Assembly (NCBI GenBank): GCA_947593735.1
Contig: CANQDT010000002.1
Location: 60,910 to 124,909 of the forward strand
Reading direction: 5' to 3'
DNA length: 64,000 nt
Source: an uncultured Lachnospiraceae bacterium
GTDB taxonomy: Bacteria; Bacillota; Clostridia; Lachnospirales; Lachnospiraceae
Each line of letters opens with the position of its first letter. Positions within the stretch are counted from its first letter, which is position 1. The notes beneath the pieces were generated by a model. That model had not been told where the DNA came from, made no database searches, and saw only the letters and a program-made list of their open reading frames with translations. Below are positions 1 through 8,339 of this stretch, piece after piece. Position numbers and translations under genes: made by a program.

Positions 1-1
1 A

Positions 2-430
2 CTTGGAATTGAAGGAAAACACTGGAAGTCAGTAACCGATACAACATATGAGAAGTTGGATACGGAATATCAGTTTCCAAGTTACACATTGTCCCTGAAC
101 CCAAATTTTGTTAAATTTGAAGCCAATATTCCGGAAAATATCCTGGAATACAGGGAATATGGTTTAAGAGAAGAATCCTATAAAGCAACGCCGCTGGCAG
201 GCTTTGTATTGGATCAGATCCCGATCACTACGGAACTGGCAAAAATAAATGCGGTGAATAGTAATATTACAACTGCAATGGCACATGGGATTCTTCCAAA
301 GGGATACAAGTCGGTTGTGGAACTGAAAAAGGATAACATAGAAGAATGTTATCAGAAAGGCTTGCGTGTGATTATAGAAGAAGTAGAACGACAGGTAAAT
401 GCCTTTCTCGCAGAAAAAAATGGAAAATAA
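2..430 (+). CDS. Extracellular solute-binding lipoprotein of an ABC sugar transporter, C-terminal part
   Basis: The reading frame is open from base 2, so the start lies outside the window and 142 C-terminal residues are present. The beginning reads LGIEGKHWKSV, the G-I-E-G-K-H-W pattern typical of the C-terminal part of LipO/DUF3502-type binding proteins of oligosaccharide ABC transporters. The stretch TPLAGFVLD followed by ELAKINAV and a final helix IIEEVERQVNAFLAEK also matches that family, whose members end in a long helix of this kind. These proteins are lipid-anchored outside the cell and hand sugars to an ABC permease. The permease genes are not in the window. The fucosidase two genes downstream suggests a role in glycan uptake, but the substrate cannot be read from this fragment. 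Confidence 0.7.
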   Translation, partial: LGIEGKHWKSVTDTTYEKLDTEYQFPSYTLSLNPNFVKFEANIPENILEYREYGLREESYKATPLAGFVLDQIPITTELAKINAVNSNITTAMAHGILPKGYKSVVELKKDNIEECYQKGLRVIIEEVERQVNAFLAEKNGK

Positions 431-557
431 TGCCTGGATTTCTGCTGCTTTTATATTAATTATGTTAATATTTTGGAAACTTTATATTTTGTTTTGGAAG
501 AAACAGAGTGGATAAGGTAGTATAATAATTTTACATAATCTACGGGGAGGTTAGGAA

Positions 558-1811
558 ATGAAAAAAACATTAAAAAAATTAGTTGCCCTGGCAACGGCAG
601 TCACAATGATGTTTCCTGTATGCGCCATCAATGCAAAAGCCGTGGGAACTACGAAAGGTTGGACATTGGTATATAATATCAATGCCCTTGGTGCGAATCC
701 TTGGAAAAATGCGAACGATAAAGAAACTGGAAATGGAGATGCCGTCAACGGTGTTCATCGTAAGAGTTCTGACGCTGCGCCATGGACAGCCACATTAACA
801 ACAGCAGATACGTTCAAGCCCTCAACGGAGCCTTGTCTGGGGATGTATGTGGATGTGAATGCGGAGCCCAATACACAGTATAAGATAGAATACGAATTAG
901 AAGGTACTTATACCGCTTCGGAAAGCGCCAAGACTCCGAAAGGGGCTTATTTGAATTTCTCCGACCTTGATTCCAGGGGTTCCAGAATAGGAGCAGCAAT
1001 TAACGATAATAACCAGATCCATTCTTTAGATGGCAGTATAAAGGTTGATGAAAATACGCAATTTTCTGATGACAGAAAACGTATGATTTTTACAACCCAG
1101 GAGGGCACGGCAGCGGTTCGGCTTCAATTCAACCTGCGAAGAGTTGGAGTATCCGAGACAGTTACGATCAGTAATGTGAAAGTGTATAAATGGGATGATT
1201 CCATCCTTACTTATGATGTAACAGTTGATGGTCAGGCGTATAATGATCTTGCGTATAACACGAAAATTATGTTAACCGCATCCGAGGAAGATGAGAATGG
1301 AGAGAAATTTAGCTATTGGCAAAAGAACGGCCATATTGTAAGCTATTCCAACGAATATTCATTTTATGTATATGAAGATGCTGAAATTATACCTATATAT
1401 GCTGGGGTGATGGAACCGAAGAATTGTTATTACACGTTATACGGAAAAGATGAAAACGGCCATTTCATATATTTTGCAGAAGCCACCTACAAGGATGGAA
1501 CTGAGAACAACGTTTTCATATTTGATGGTGTTATAAAACCAACTGGAAAAGAGAATATCCTGGCTAACAAAAAAGCGGTGGATATACGAACTTTGACAGC
1601 AGGGACAGCACAATTTAAAGTAGACTTAGGAGATGTTAGTGGGTTTGACGCCACCCGATATGATGAGTGTCGGGTTAAGTTGAATTATGGAAAGGATTTT
1701 GTATATTATTTTGCGATCAATGGTTCCAGCGAAAATGATGGTTCTCATGCAAAATGGATAGGCGATCCGACAAAGGTTGATGGGATGCAATGTGACAGCG
1801 GAACATTTTAA
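558..1811 (+). CDS. Secreted protein of unknown function with carbohydrate-binding-like fold features
   Basis: 417 residues. The start is fixed by GGGGAGG about 9 bases upstream. Residues 1-28 form a clear signal peptide (KK-rich start, hydrophobic core, AKA cleavage site). Residues about 30-210 are rich in Thr, Asn and aromatic residues in alternating strands and include EPNTQYKIEYELEG, which resembles the beta-sandwich modules of extracellular carbohydrate-binding proteins. Residues about 213-285 (YDVTVDG, FSYWQKNG, YSFYVYEDAEI) resemble a bacterial repeat or InlB-type small beta domain. No catalytic motif, sortase motif or transmembrane anchor is visible. A 60-residue peptide gene and a GH29 fucosidase follow in the same direction. 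Function unknown; binding of glycan or host material is only a suggestion. Confidence 0.6.
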   Translation: MKKTLKKLVALATAVTMMFPVCAINAKAVGTTKGWTLVYNINALGANPWKNANDKETGNGDAVNGVHRKSSDAAPWTATLTTADTFKPSTEPCLGMYVDVNAEPNTQYKIEYELEGTYTASESAKTPKGAYLNFSDLDSRGSRIGAAINDNNQIHSLDGSIKVDENTQFSDDRKRMIFTTQEGTAAVRLQFNLRRVGVSETVTISNVKVYKWDDSILTYDVTVDGQAYNDLAYNTKIMLTASEEDENGEKFSYWQKNGHIVSYSNEYSFYVYEDAEIIPIYAGVMEPKNCYYTLYGKDENGHFIYFAEATYKDGTENNVFIFDGVIKPTGKENILANKKAVDIRTLTAGTAQFKVDLGDVSGFDATRYDECRVKLNYGKDFVYYFAINGSSENDGSHAKWIGDPTKVDGMQCDSGTF

Positions 1812-1841
1812 TTGACTTAGAAGAGAGATGAGGTGAATATT

Positions 1842-2024
1842 TTGAAAAAAGTATACGTAAGTCCCAATATGAAAATGAATAAATATGTTCTCAACGATAC
1901 GATTACTACTTCTGGTACGGAGCCGGAAGTACCTAAAGTGAATGTCGATCTTACCGGTGAAGCGGGCGGTATTTCTGATTCTGTCAGAGATACTGTGTAT
2001 AATGATTTTTTTAATCAAGTATAA
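1842..2024 (+). CDS. Small YxxP...TSG peptide of unknown function
   Basis: 60 residues if TTG at 1842 is the start, with GAGATGAGGTG centred about 9 bases upstream. A GTG at 1833 lies inside that ribosome site and is less likely. The peptide begins MKKVYVSPNMKMNKY and contains DTITTSG near residue 20, followed by an acidic, Gly/Ser-rich tail. From memory, short proteins with a basic K-x-Y-x-x-P start and an I-x-T-S-G segment occur as unnamed genes in gut Firmicutes, but I cannot confirm a family here. There is no hydrophobic export signal. The gene ends 19 bases before the fucosidase start, so the two are probably cotranscribed. It could be a regulatory or RiPP-like peptide, but no modifying enzyme is nearby. 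Confidence 0.5.
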   Translation: MKKVYVSPNMKMNKYVLNDTITTSGTEPEVPKVNVDLTGEAGGISDSVRDTVYNDFFNQV

Positions 2025-2043
2025 AGGGAATAATGAGGAAATT

Positions 2044-3519
2044 ATGATAAAAGAGTATTTAAACAGAATTGACGAAGTAATCAGAAAGGGAAAATATAAG
2101 GACGATTGGGATTCCCTGCAGCAGTATCATGCTCCGAACTGGTATGAAAAAACGAAATTCGGAATTTTTATTCATTGGGGTGTGTATTCTGTGCCCGCGT
2201 TTGGCAGCGAATGGTATTCTCGGAATATGTACGTACAGGGTAGTGAGGAATATGAGCATCATATTAAAACTTACGGCGAACATAAAGATTTTGGCTATAA
2301 AGATTTTATTCCTATGTTTCAAGCAGAAAAATTTGATGCAGAAGAATGGATAAAATTGTTTCAGGCAGCCGGAGCTCAGTACATTATACCCGTTGCGGAA
2401 CATCATGACGGCTTTCAGATGTATGATAGTGAGCTGTCAGAGTGGAATGCAAAAAAAATGGGACCGAAAAGAGATGTTCTTGGCGAATTGACAGAAGGAT
2501 GCAAAAAGGCAGGGCTTATAAACGGTGCATCCAGCCATCGAGTGGAACATTGGTTTTTTATGGGACATGGCAGAGAATTCGACTCGGATATCAAAGAGCC
2601 GCTAAAGCCCGGTGATTTTTATTGGCCAGCCATGCAGCAGCCTCATCATCATGATGTGTTTTCTGAACCGGCTCCATCGGCCGAGTTCCTTGAGGACTGG
2701 TTGTGTCGCTGCTGCGAAATCGTAGATAAATACAGACCTAAGATCGTATATTTTGACTGGTGGATCCAGCACAGTGCGGTAAAACCGTATTTAAAAAAAT
2801 TTGCCGCCTATTATTATAACCGTGCCGAAGAATGGGGTGAAGAAGTTGTTATAAACTATAAATATGACGCCTTTCAATTTGGTACGGCAGTAATTGATCT
2901 TGAACGTGGTCAGTTTGCTGATGCAAGACCTTATTTATGGCAAGCCGGTACGGCAGTAGCAAACAACTCATGGTGTTACACTGAGAATAATCAGTACAAA
3001 ACAGCCACACAGATATTGCGCGATCTGGTTGACGTGGTAAGTAAAAATGGAAGACTGCTGTTAAATATCGGTCCGAAAGCAGACGGAACCATTCCAGATG
3101 AGGACAAGAATATTTTGCTGGAAATCGGTCAGTGGCTGAAAATCAATGGCGAAGCTATATATGGCGCAAAGGTGTGGAGGAGATCGGCGGAAGGACCGAC
3201 TAAAATAAAGGAAGGCGCATTTGTTGATACCGGGGATAAAGATTATACTTCAGAGGATATTCGCTTTACCGTAAACGGAAGCTGTCTTTATGCCATCTGT
3301 CTGAATATGAAAAACAAGGACAGCGTATTTATCAAATCACTGGCTGCCACAGATCCAACCGTAATACCCAATCCTCATGGCAACGGTATTATTAAGTCTA
3401 TTGAGGTTTTGGGTTATGATAAAAATCCGGAGTGGAAACGGGACGGCGAAGGCCTGAGAATTGAAACTGTAAACATTGACAAAGAGGCTCCTGTGACCTT
3501 TAAAATTTTGATGGAATAA
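2044..3519 (+). CDS. GH29 alpha-L-fucosidase, cytoplasmic
   Basis: 491 residues from ATG 2044, preceded by TGAGGAAATT. It hydrolyses alpha-L-fucosyl linkages with retention of configuration. Family features visible in order are WYEKTKFGIFIHWGVYSVPA near residue 33, EWYSRNM, YIIPVAEHHDGFQMYDS near residue 120, and KIVYFDWW, where Asp238 sits at the position of the catalytic nucleophile. NGRLLLNIGPKADG and the C-terminal beta-sandwich region follow. There is no signal peptide, so it should act on imported fucosylated oligosaccharides, which agrees with the solute-binding protein upstream. An interior stretch (AGLINGASSHRVEHWFF) is shorter than in classical members. The divergent AraC gene downstream is the likely regulator. 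Confidence 0.92.
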   Translation: MIKEYLNRIDEVIRKGKYKDDWDSLQQYHAPNWYEKTKFGIFIHWGVYSVPAFGSEWYSRNMYVQGSEEYEHHIKTYGEHKDFGYKDFIPMFQAEKFDAEEWIKLFQAAGAQYIIPVAEHHDGFQMYDSELSEWNAKKMGPKRDVLGELTEGCKKAGLINGASSHRVEHWFFMGHGREFDSDIKEPLKPGDFYWPAMQQPHHHDVFSEPAPSAEFLEDWLCRCCEIVDKYRPKIVYFDWWIQHSAVKPYLKKFAAYYYNRAEEWGEEVVINYKYDAFQFGTAVIDLERGQFADARPYLWQAGTAVANNSWCYTENNQYKTATQILRDLVDVVSKNGRLLLNIGPKADGTIPDEDKNILLEIGQWLKINGEAIYGAKVWRRSAEGPTKIKEGAFVDTGDKDYTSEDIRFTVNGSCLYAICLNMKNKDSVFIKSLAATDPTVIPNPHGNGIIKSIEVLGYDKNPEWKRDGEGLRIETVNIDKEAPVTFKILME

Positions 3520-3558
3520 CCATTACAAACATCATTGGAAAGCAGCTTTCGGCTGCGT

Positions 3559-3597
3559 ACTCCCCTGTTTTAGTTTTGAGAGACAGGGGAGTTTTTA
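3559..3597 (+). terminator. Bidirectional rho-independent terminator
   Basis: Perfect 10-bp stem ACTCCCCTGT (3559-3568) with ACAGGGGAGT (3583-3592) and a T run after it. It separates the convergent fucosidase and AraC genes and can serve both. Confidence 0.85.
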
Positions 3598-3606
3598 ATA
3601 TAATGA

Positions 3607-4473
3607 TTATAGTTGATTATTTTGGAGAATGTTATTCTGCAATTTTTTTGGGGATACACCATATTTTTTCTGAAAAGCCTGATAAAAGCTGCTTAATGAT
3701 CCGAAACCGGAATCATTGCTGATTTCAATGATCGACATATTGGTTGTTTTCAGTAAGTGCTGCGCATGACTAAGACGCAGTTCGGACAGGTATTGCGGGA
3801 AAGAACAACCAATCTTGTTGGAAAAAATCCGGGAAACTTGTACACGGCTGACCCCTATTTCGCGAGCAATGTCTTCCAGTGTAATAGGTGCCTGATAATG
3901 CGAGGAAACATAGTTGAGACATTCAATGACGGGGTTATGCCGGCTAGGATGCTTTTGTGGTATTAATTCCAGGTTTTCAAAAATATAGCTGAGAATTAAT
4001 TGGACATATCCCTTTGCAAAACGGATTTCATTATTGGAATGAAAAGAATGCCAATACTTCTGGGAGGGGTCCTTAATCTTGGATGTTGTTATAACATATT
4101 CAAAAAAACTATGGATGCAGTTAATAAATGAAAAAGGAACGTTATCTTTTGCAATAACGGGACAATCAGGCTGATATTTCATAAAATAAAGATAGAAATC
4201 AGAAAGCAGGTCTGGTTGCAGCAGGATTGCAAATAATTCAGAATAGGTATTGGTGATTATGCGGTGAGCGATATTAGGAAAGAAAATGATGGTGTCACCG
4301 GCTTGAAGAGAATAGGAAGTATCTTGAGAGTGTATTTCTAATCGTCCTTTCGAAACATGCAGTATTTCGACACTTTGATGAAAATGCGCCGGAAAGTTAT
4401 GATTTTTCGCATGAAGAATATGTAATATTTCGGGTTTTGAAATATCATGAAACGGAATGGAAGAATAGTTCAT
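3607..4473 (-). CDS. AraC-family transcriptional regulator with N-terminal cupin domain
   Basis: 288 residues from ATG 4473, chosen because AAGGAG lies 10 bases upstream. A start 42 bases further out lacks such a site. The N-terminal half has a cupin/AraC-binding pattern (HFHQSVEILHVSKGRLEI, then GDTIIFFPNIAHRI), the usual sugar-sensing domain. The C-terminal 100 residues hold two helix-turn-helix motifs (ITLEDIAREIGVSRVQVSRI and the signature SNDSGFGSLSSFYQAFQKKY). It is convergent with the fucosidase and its own promoter is clear. It probably responds to a sugar and controls the neighbouring glycan-use genes. The effector is unknown. Confidence 0.9.
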   Translation of the reverse strand: MNYSSIPFHDISKPEILHILHAKNHNFPAHFHQSVEILHVSKGRLEIHSQDTSYSLQAGDTIIFFPNIAHRIITNTYSELFAILLQPDLLSDFYLYFMKYQPDCPVIAKDNVPFSFINCIHSFFEYVITTSKIKDPSQKYWHSFHSNNEIRFAKGYVQLILSYIFENLELIPQKHPSRHNPVIECLNYVSSHYQAPITLEDIAREIGVSRVQVSRIFSNKIGCSFPQYLSELRLSHAQHLLKTTNMSIIEISNDSGFGSLSSFYQAFQKKYGVSPKKLQNNILQNNQL

Positions 4474-4505
4474 AAACAAAACGCTCCTTCTGTCTGAGTA
4501 TATTA

Positions 4506-4535
4506 AGTATAGCATATTTCAGATGCCGGATGCAA
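4506..4535 (-). promoter_or_regulatory. Sigma-A promoter of the AraC gene
   Basis: On the minus strand TTGCAT (4535-4530), 18-base spacer and TATACT (4511-4506), 32 bases before the AraC start codon. Confidence 0.6.
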
Positions 4536-4586
4536 TTAGTTTCGCAGGAGGTGGAACACATAACACAAACTTCCCATAGTCTGTAG

Positions 4587-4615
4587 TTGAGAAATTTTTT
4601 TATTCATGCTATAAT
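4587..4615 (+). promoter_or_regulatory. Sigma-A promoter of the HIT-flavin reductase-glyA unit
   Basis: TTGAGA (4587-4592), 17-base spacer and TATAAT (4610-4615), about 64 bases before the HIT gene start. Confidence 0.75.
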
Positions 4616-4678
4616 CAAATTCCAGCGTGTCTGATACGGACGGCTGGGCAGAAGGAAGAAGGGGAAAGGAGCAAAAAT

Positions 4679-5104
4679 ATGAAGGAAGATTGTATTTTCT
4701 GCAAAATCGCCAACGGAGGGATCCCGTCGGCGACGATCTATGAAGACCGGTATTTCCGTGTGATCCTTGATATATCCCCCGCCAATATGGGACACGCCCT
4801 GATCCTGCCGAAAGAACATTTTGACAATGTTTACGACATGGATCCGGAGATCGGTTCAAAAGTATTTGTGCTGGCGGGAAAGGTCGCGCAGTGCTTAAAG
4901 GAAGAACTGCAATGCGACGGGATCAATATTTTACAGAATAATGAGGAAGCGGCAGGCCAGACGGTGTTCCATTTCCATATGCATATTATTCCGCGGTATG
5001 AGGGAGACGCGGTCCAGATGGGCTGGCAGCCCGGAAAAACGGATCAGGAATCCCTTGCCGCGCTGGCGGAACGCATCGGCGAAAAGCTGCAGGAGGTGGA
5101 ATGA
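4679..5104 (+). CDS. HIT (histidine triad) family nucleotide hydrolase
   Basis: 141 residues. CIFCKIANG at residues 5-13 is the paired-cysteine start of Hint-type proteins. GHALILPKEHFDNVYD follows, and the triad HFHMHIIPR lies near residue 100, whose middle histidine is the nucleophile in purine-nucleoside phosphoramidate hydrolysis. Length and layout fit the HINT branch rather than Fhit or GalT. The stop overlaps the next start in an ATGA arrangement, so translation is probably coupled to the flavin-reductase-like protein. Confidence 0.93.
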   Translation: MKEDCIFCKIANGGIPSATIYEDRYFRVILDISPANMGHALILPKEHFDNVYDMDPEIGSKVFVLAGKVAQCLKEELQCDGINILQNNEEAAGQTVFHFHMHIIPRYEGDAVQMGWQPGKTDQESLAALAERIGEKLQEVE

Positions 5105-5727
5105 ACAAGCAAAGCTGGAAACCGGGGAACATGCTGTATCCGGTGCCTGCGGTGCTGGTCAGCTGCAGGGATAAGAAAGGAAACGACAATCTGCTGACTG
5201 TCGCATGGACCGGGACGGTCAATTCCGATCCTCCCATGGCATATATTTCTGTGCGGCAGGAACGACATTCCTATCCGATGATCCGTGAGACAGGGGAATT
5301 TGTGATCAACCTGACCACAAAGGCGCTTGCGTTCGCGACGGATTATTGCGGCGTCAAGTCCGGATCCGACACGGATAAGTGGGCGGAGACCGGACTGACG
5401 AAGCTGGAAGCGAAGAAAGTAAACGCGCCGATGGTCGGCGAGAGCCCGGTCAATATCGAGTGCAGGGTCACGGACGTCATTCCGCTCGGATCCCATCATA
5501 TGTTTCTGGCGGAGGTTGTCAATGTAAACATAAGCGGGGATTATATGAGGGACGACGGGACGTTTGATCTGGCAAAGGCGGAACCGATCGTATATTCCCA
5601 TGGATGGTATTATGAGCTTGGCGGGGCGCTCGGGAAATTCGGCTGCTCGGTAGCCGGAAAACGCCGGACGCGCCATACTGCGGCAGAGAATAGGAAAAAC
5701 AACAGGAGGAAAGAAAAGAATGTTTGA
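5101..5727 (+). CDS. Flavin reductase-like (DIM6/NTAB) FMN-binding protein
   Basis: 208 residues with the split-barrel flavin reductase pattern: [31 protein letters not shown], the central [20 protein letters not shown] and a late SHGWYYELG. Such proteins bind FMN and reduce it with NAD(P)H or act as small flavoproteins with unknown partners. The last 25 residues are Arg- and Lys-rich and run into the glyA ribosome site, so the true functional end may be the LGGALGKFG segment common in the family. The start overlaps the HIT stop by 4 bases and the stop overlaps the glyA start by 8 bases. Confidence 0.87.
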   Translation: MNKQSWKPGNMLYPVPAVLVSCRDKKGNDNLLTVAWTGTVNSDPPMAYISVRQERHSYPMIRETGEFVINLTTKALAFATDYCGVKSGSDTDKWAETGLTKLEAKKVNAPMVGESPVNIECRVTDVIPLGSHHMFLAEVVNVNISGDYMRDDGTFDLAKAEPIVYSHGWYYELGGALGKFGCSVAGKRRTRHTAAENRKNNRRKEKNV

Positions 5728-6955
5728 TTTTAGTTATGTAAAGGATCTGGATCCGGAAGTAGCGGAGGCAATGTCCCAGGAACTTGGGAGACAGAGGAAC
5801 AACCTTGAGCTGATCGCGTCGGAGAATCTGGTCAGCAAAGCGGTCATGGCGGCGATGGGCAGCCATCTCACGAACAAATACGCGGAAGGATATCCTGGCA
5901 AGCGGTATTACGGCGGATGCGAATATGTCGATGTCGTGGAAAATCTGGCGATCGAGCGGGCAAAACAATTATTCGGCTGCGAGTATGTGAACGTGCAGCC
6001 TCATTCCGGCGCGCAGGCGAACATGGCGGTATTCTTTGCGGTTATGGAACCGGGGGATACGTTTATGGGAATGAACCTGGATCACGGCGGGCATCTGACC
6101 CATGGAAGCCCGGTCAATATGTCCGGGAAGAATTATCATTGCGTCCCGTATGGCGTAAACGACGACGGGTTCATTGATTATGACCGTGTGCGGGAGATCG
6201 CCCTGGAATGCAAGCCGAAGCTGATCGTAGCCGGCGCGAGCGCGTATTGCCGTACGATTGATTTCAAACGGTTCCGGGAGATCGCGGACGAAGTGGGCGC
6301 GGTGCTGATGGTAGATATGGCGCATATCGCCGGACTGGTCGCCGCGGGCGTCCATCCGAGCCCGATCCCGTACGCGCACGTTACGACAACGACGACGCAT
6401 AAGACGCTTCGCGGTCCCCGCGGAGGCATGATCCTGAGCAGCAATGAAGTCAATGAGAAATATAATTTTAACAAAGCGATCTTCCCCGGTATCCAGGGCG
6501 GTCCGCTGATGCATGTGATCGCGGCGAAAGCGGTCTGCTTTCAGGAAGCGCTGAGCGAAGAATACAAAGAATATCAGAAGCAGGTCGTGAAGAACGCGGC
6601 GGCATTGTGCAAAGCGCTGCAGGATCGCGGCTTTCAGATCGTGTCCGGAGGGACGGACAACCATTTGATGCTGGTTGACCTGCAGAACCTCGGCTTGACC
6701 GGAAAAGAAACGGAGAAGCTGCTGGATTCCGTCCATATTACATGCAACAAGAATACGGTGCCAAACGATCCGAAATCTCCGTTTGTCACAAGCGGTATCC
6801 GGCTTGGAACGCCCGCGGTCACATCCCGCGGATTGAACGAGGCAGATATGGAGATCATCGCGGAAGCGATAAAAGCGGCGGTGATCGACGGCGAGACAGA
6901 GAAAGCATCGCGGCTGGTCCTGGATCTGACAGCGAAATATCCGATTTACGAATAA
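5720..6955 (+). CDS. glyA: Serine hydroxymethyltransferase
   Basis: 411 residues, the standard bacterial length. It converts serine and tetrahydrofolate to glycine and 5,10-methylene-tetrahydrofolate with PLP. The active-site segment is [16 protein letters not shown] with Lys228 as the PLP lysine. [10 protein letters not shown] near residue 30, [15 protein letters not shown] and the C-terminal [15 protein letters not shown] are family hallmarks. AGGAGGAAAG lies 8-10 bases before the start. It is the last gene of a three-gene unit and is followed by a terminator. Confidence 0.98.
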   Translation: MFDFSYVKDLDPEVAEAMSQELGRQRNNLELIASENLVSKAVMAAMGSHLTNKYAEGYPGKRYYGGCEYVDVVENLAIERAKQLFGCEYVNVQPHSGAQANMAVFFAVMEPGDTFMGMNLDHGGHLTHGSPVNMSGKNYHCVPYGVNDDGFIDYDRVREIALECKPKLIVAGASAYCRTIDFKRFREIADEVGAVLMVDMAHIAGLVAAGVHPSPIPYAHVTTTTTHKTLRGPRGGMILSSNEVNEKYNFNKAIFPGIQGGPLMHVIAAKAVCFQEALSEEYKEYQKQVVKNAAALCKALQDRGFQIVSGGTDNHLMLVDLQNLGLTGKETEKLLDSVHITCNKNTVPNDPKSPFVTSGIRLGTPAVTSRGLNEADMEIIAEAIKAAVIDGETEKASRLVLDLTAKYPIYE

Positions 6956-6983
6956 GAGAAAACAGCGCAAAAGAAAGAAAAAG

Positions 6984-7030
6984 AAAAAATCCGTCTGGCG
7001 CGGGCATTGCCCGGCTTAACGGATTTTTTT
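6984..7030 (+). terminator. Bidirectional terminator between glyA and hydE
   Basis: AAAAAATCCGT (6984-6994) pairs with ACGGATTTTTT (7019-7029), with an inner GCCCGG/CGGGC stem. A and T runs on either side suit both convergent genes. Confidence 0.8.
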
Positions 7031-7046
7031 CTGTCAGGGAACGTCA

Positions 7047-8087
7047 TTATGGTTTCCGCACATCGCCGCGCGCCGTCACAAGCTGATATCCGGCGCTTTC
7101 GACCCGGCGGGCAAGGCAGGCGCGACATTCCGCCGCTTCCTCGCCGGTGCAGATTTTATGATCATACAGACGATAATAGGCACGCACGTCCACAGGAGAG
7201 AGATTTGGCATGACGACATTCGCGCCCGCTTTTAAGCCAAGTTCGCGCCCGGCGGGATGAATGCTCCCGAGAGCGGTCGTAGCCGGAAGCAGTACATAGG
7301 GAAAAAGAAGCCGGAGAATGGACAGGATCCGCAGGCAGAGGGAAAGCGCCCCCTGCGGTTCATCCCGAAAGGCTGTATCTTCGTGCGGGATGAACGGACC
7401 GCAGCCGATCATGTCGGGGCGCAGCTGTTGGAGAAAGCGGAAATCCTCGACGATCAGATCGGTCGTCTGGTACGGCGAGCCGATCATGAAGCCGGCTCCG
7501 ACCTGGTAGCCGATCTCTTTGAGGTCAAACAGGCATTGTTTGCGCGCCGCAAGGCGCATGGAGGATGGATGGAGGCGGCTGTAATGGGTATCGTTCGCCG
7601 TTTCGTGGCGGAGAAGATAACGGTTGGCGCCCGCATCGTAGTAACGCTGATAGCTGTCTCTTGTTTTTTCTCCGAGCGACAGAGTGATCGCGCAGTCCGG
7701 ATATCGTTCCCGGATCGAAGCGACGATAGAGCAGATCCTGTCGTCGGTATACCAGGGGTCTTCCCCGCTTTGCAGGACAAACGTGCGGTATCCGAGATCA
7801 TATCCGGTTTCGCAGCAGGAAAGGATCTGTTCCTTTGTCAGCCGGTAACGGATGGCGCGGCGGTTGCTTTTGCGGATGCCGCAGTAGTAGCAGTCGTTTT
7901 TGCAATAACTGCTGAATTCGATCAGACCGCGCAGATAAACATCGGTTCCGTAAACCTGGCGGCGGATCTCGTCCGCGCGTACAGCCAGATAGTGTTGGAT
8001 ATCGGGATCTTCGCATATAAGCAGGCTGGCAAGCTCCCGGTCGTCCGCGTCGTGGACGGAAGCCAGCCTGTCAATCAGTTGTTTCAT
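7047..8087 (-). CDS. hydE: [FeFe]-hydrogenase H-cluster maturation radical SAM enzyme HydE
   Basis: 346 residues from ATG 8087, supported by TTTGGAGA about 10 bases upstream. Longer in-frame starts lack a ribosome site and would exceed the family length. The radical SAM cluster motif is C62-x3-C66-x2-C69 (YCKNDCYYCGIR). YGTDVYLRGLIEFSSYC before it and HETANDTHYSRLHP, VGAGFMIGSPYQT, PFIPHEDT and ATTALGSIHPAGRE after it match HydE rather than BioB or PylB. HydE works with HydF and HydG to build the diiron subcluster of [FeFe]-hydrogenase. Neither partner nor a hydrogenase is in this window, so they must be elsewhere. Confidence 0.92.
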   Translation of the reverse strand: MKQLIDRLASVHDADDRELASLLICEDPDIQHYLAVRADEIRRQVYGTDVYLRGLIEFSSYCKNDCYYCGIRKSNRRAIRYRLTKEQILSCCETGYDLGYRTFVLQSGEDPWYTDDRICSIVASIRERYPDCAITLSLGEKTRDSYQRYYDAGANRYLLRHETANDTHYSRLHPSSMRLAARKQCLFDLKEIGYQVGAGFMIGSPYQTTDLIVEDFRFLQQLRPDMIGCGPFIPHEDTAFRDEPQGALSLCLRILSILRLLFPYVLLPATTALGSIHPAGRELGLKAGANVVMPNLSPVDVRAYYRLYDHKICTGEEAAECRACLARRVESAGYQLVTARGDVRKP

Positions 8088-8130
8088 AGGGCATATCTCC
8101 AAAGTCATAGTTTCTGATAAGTACCAGCTT

Positions 8131-8159
8131 ATTATAACATGAAGTGCAAAGGCTTTCAA
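8131..8159 (-). promoter_or_regulatory. Sigma-A promoter of hydE
   Basis: Minus strand TTGAAA (8159-8154), 17-base spacer and TATAAT (8136-8131). It is divergent from the glpK promoter 34 bases away, and a CcpA-site-like sequence overlaps its -35. Confidence 0.75.
8145..8158. promoter_or_regulatory. Possible catabolite-response (cre-like) element
   Basis: TGCAAAGGCTTTCA matches the cre pattern TGNAANCGNTTNCA except for G in place of the central C. It sits between the divergent hydE and glpK promoters, a plausible place for CcpA control of glycerol use. One core mismatch keeps this weak. Confidence 0.3.
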
Positions 8160-8193
8160 TGCGGATCGGACGCAAACAAAATCCGCCATAATA

Positions 8194-8222
8194 TTGCTAT
8201 TTTCCAGAAAGGGGAATATAAT
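8194..8222 (+). promoter_or_regulatory. Sigma-A promoter of glpK
   Basis: TTGCTA (8194-8199), 17-base spacer and TATAAT (8217-8222). It leaves a leader of about 110 bases before the glpK start that holds a GC-rich hairpin (CCCGGC near 8274 with GCCGGG near 8284). Confidence 0.65.
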
Positions 8223-8339
8223 AGAACTATCCGGCGGGACGTTGCAGGTCCCAACGGGACAGATACCGGAAACCCGGCGGGAGCCGGGCGCAGATCGGGT
8301 TTTAATCTGAAAAGAGCCCGGGAAAAAATGGAGCGAGCA

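Noticed and set aside
4679..5104. galT or Fhit assignment for the HIT gene
   Set aside because: Length, the N-terminal paired cysteines and the HFHMH triad fit the Hint group.
5969..6970. Antisense open frame of 333 codons across glyA
   Set aside because: Full-length glyA with all motifs occupies the plus strand; the antisense product is Arg/His-rich and featureless.
8139..8339. Longer glycerol kinase start
   Set aside because: The 67 extra residues have no similarity to GlpK and cover the promoter at 8194-8222.
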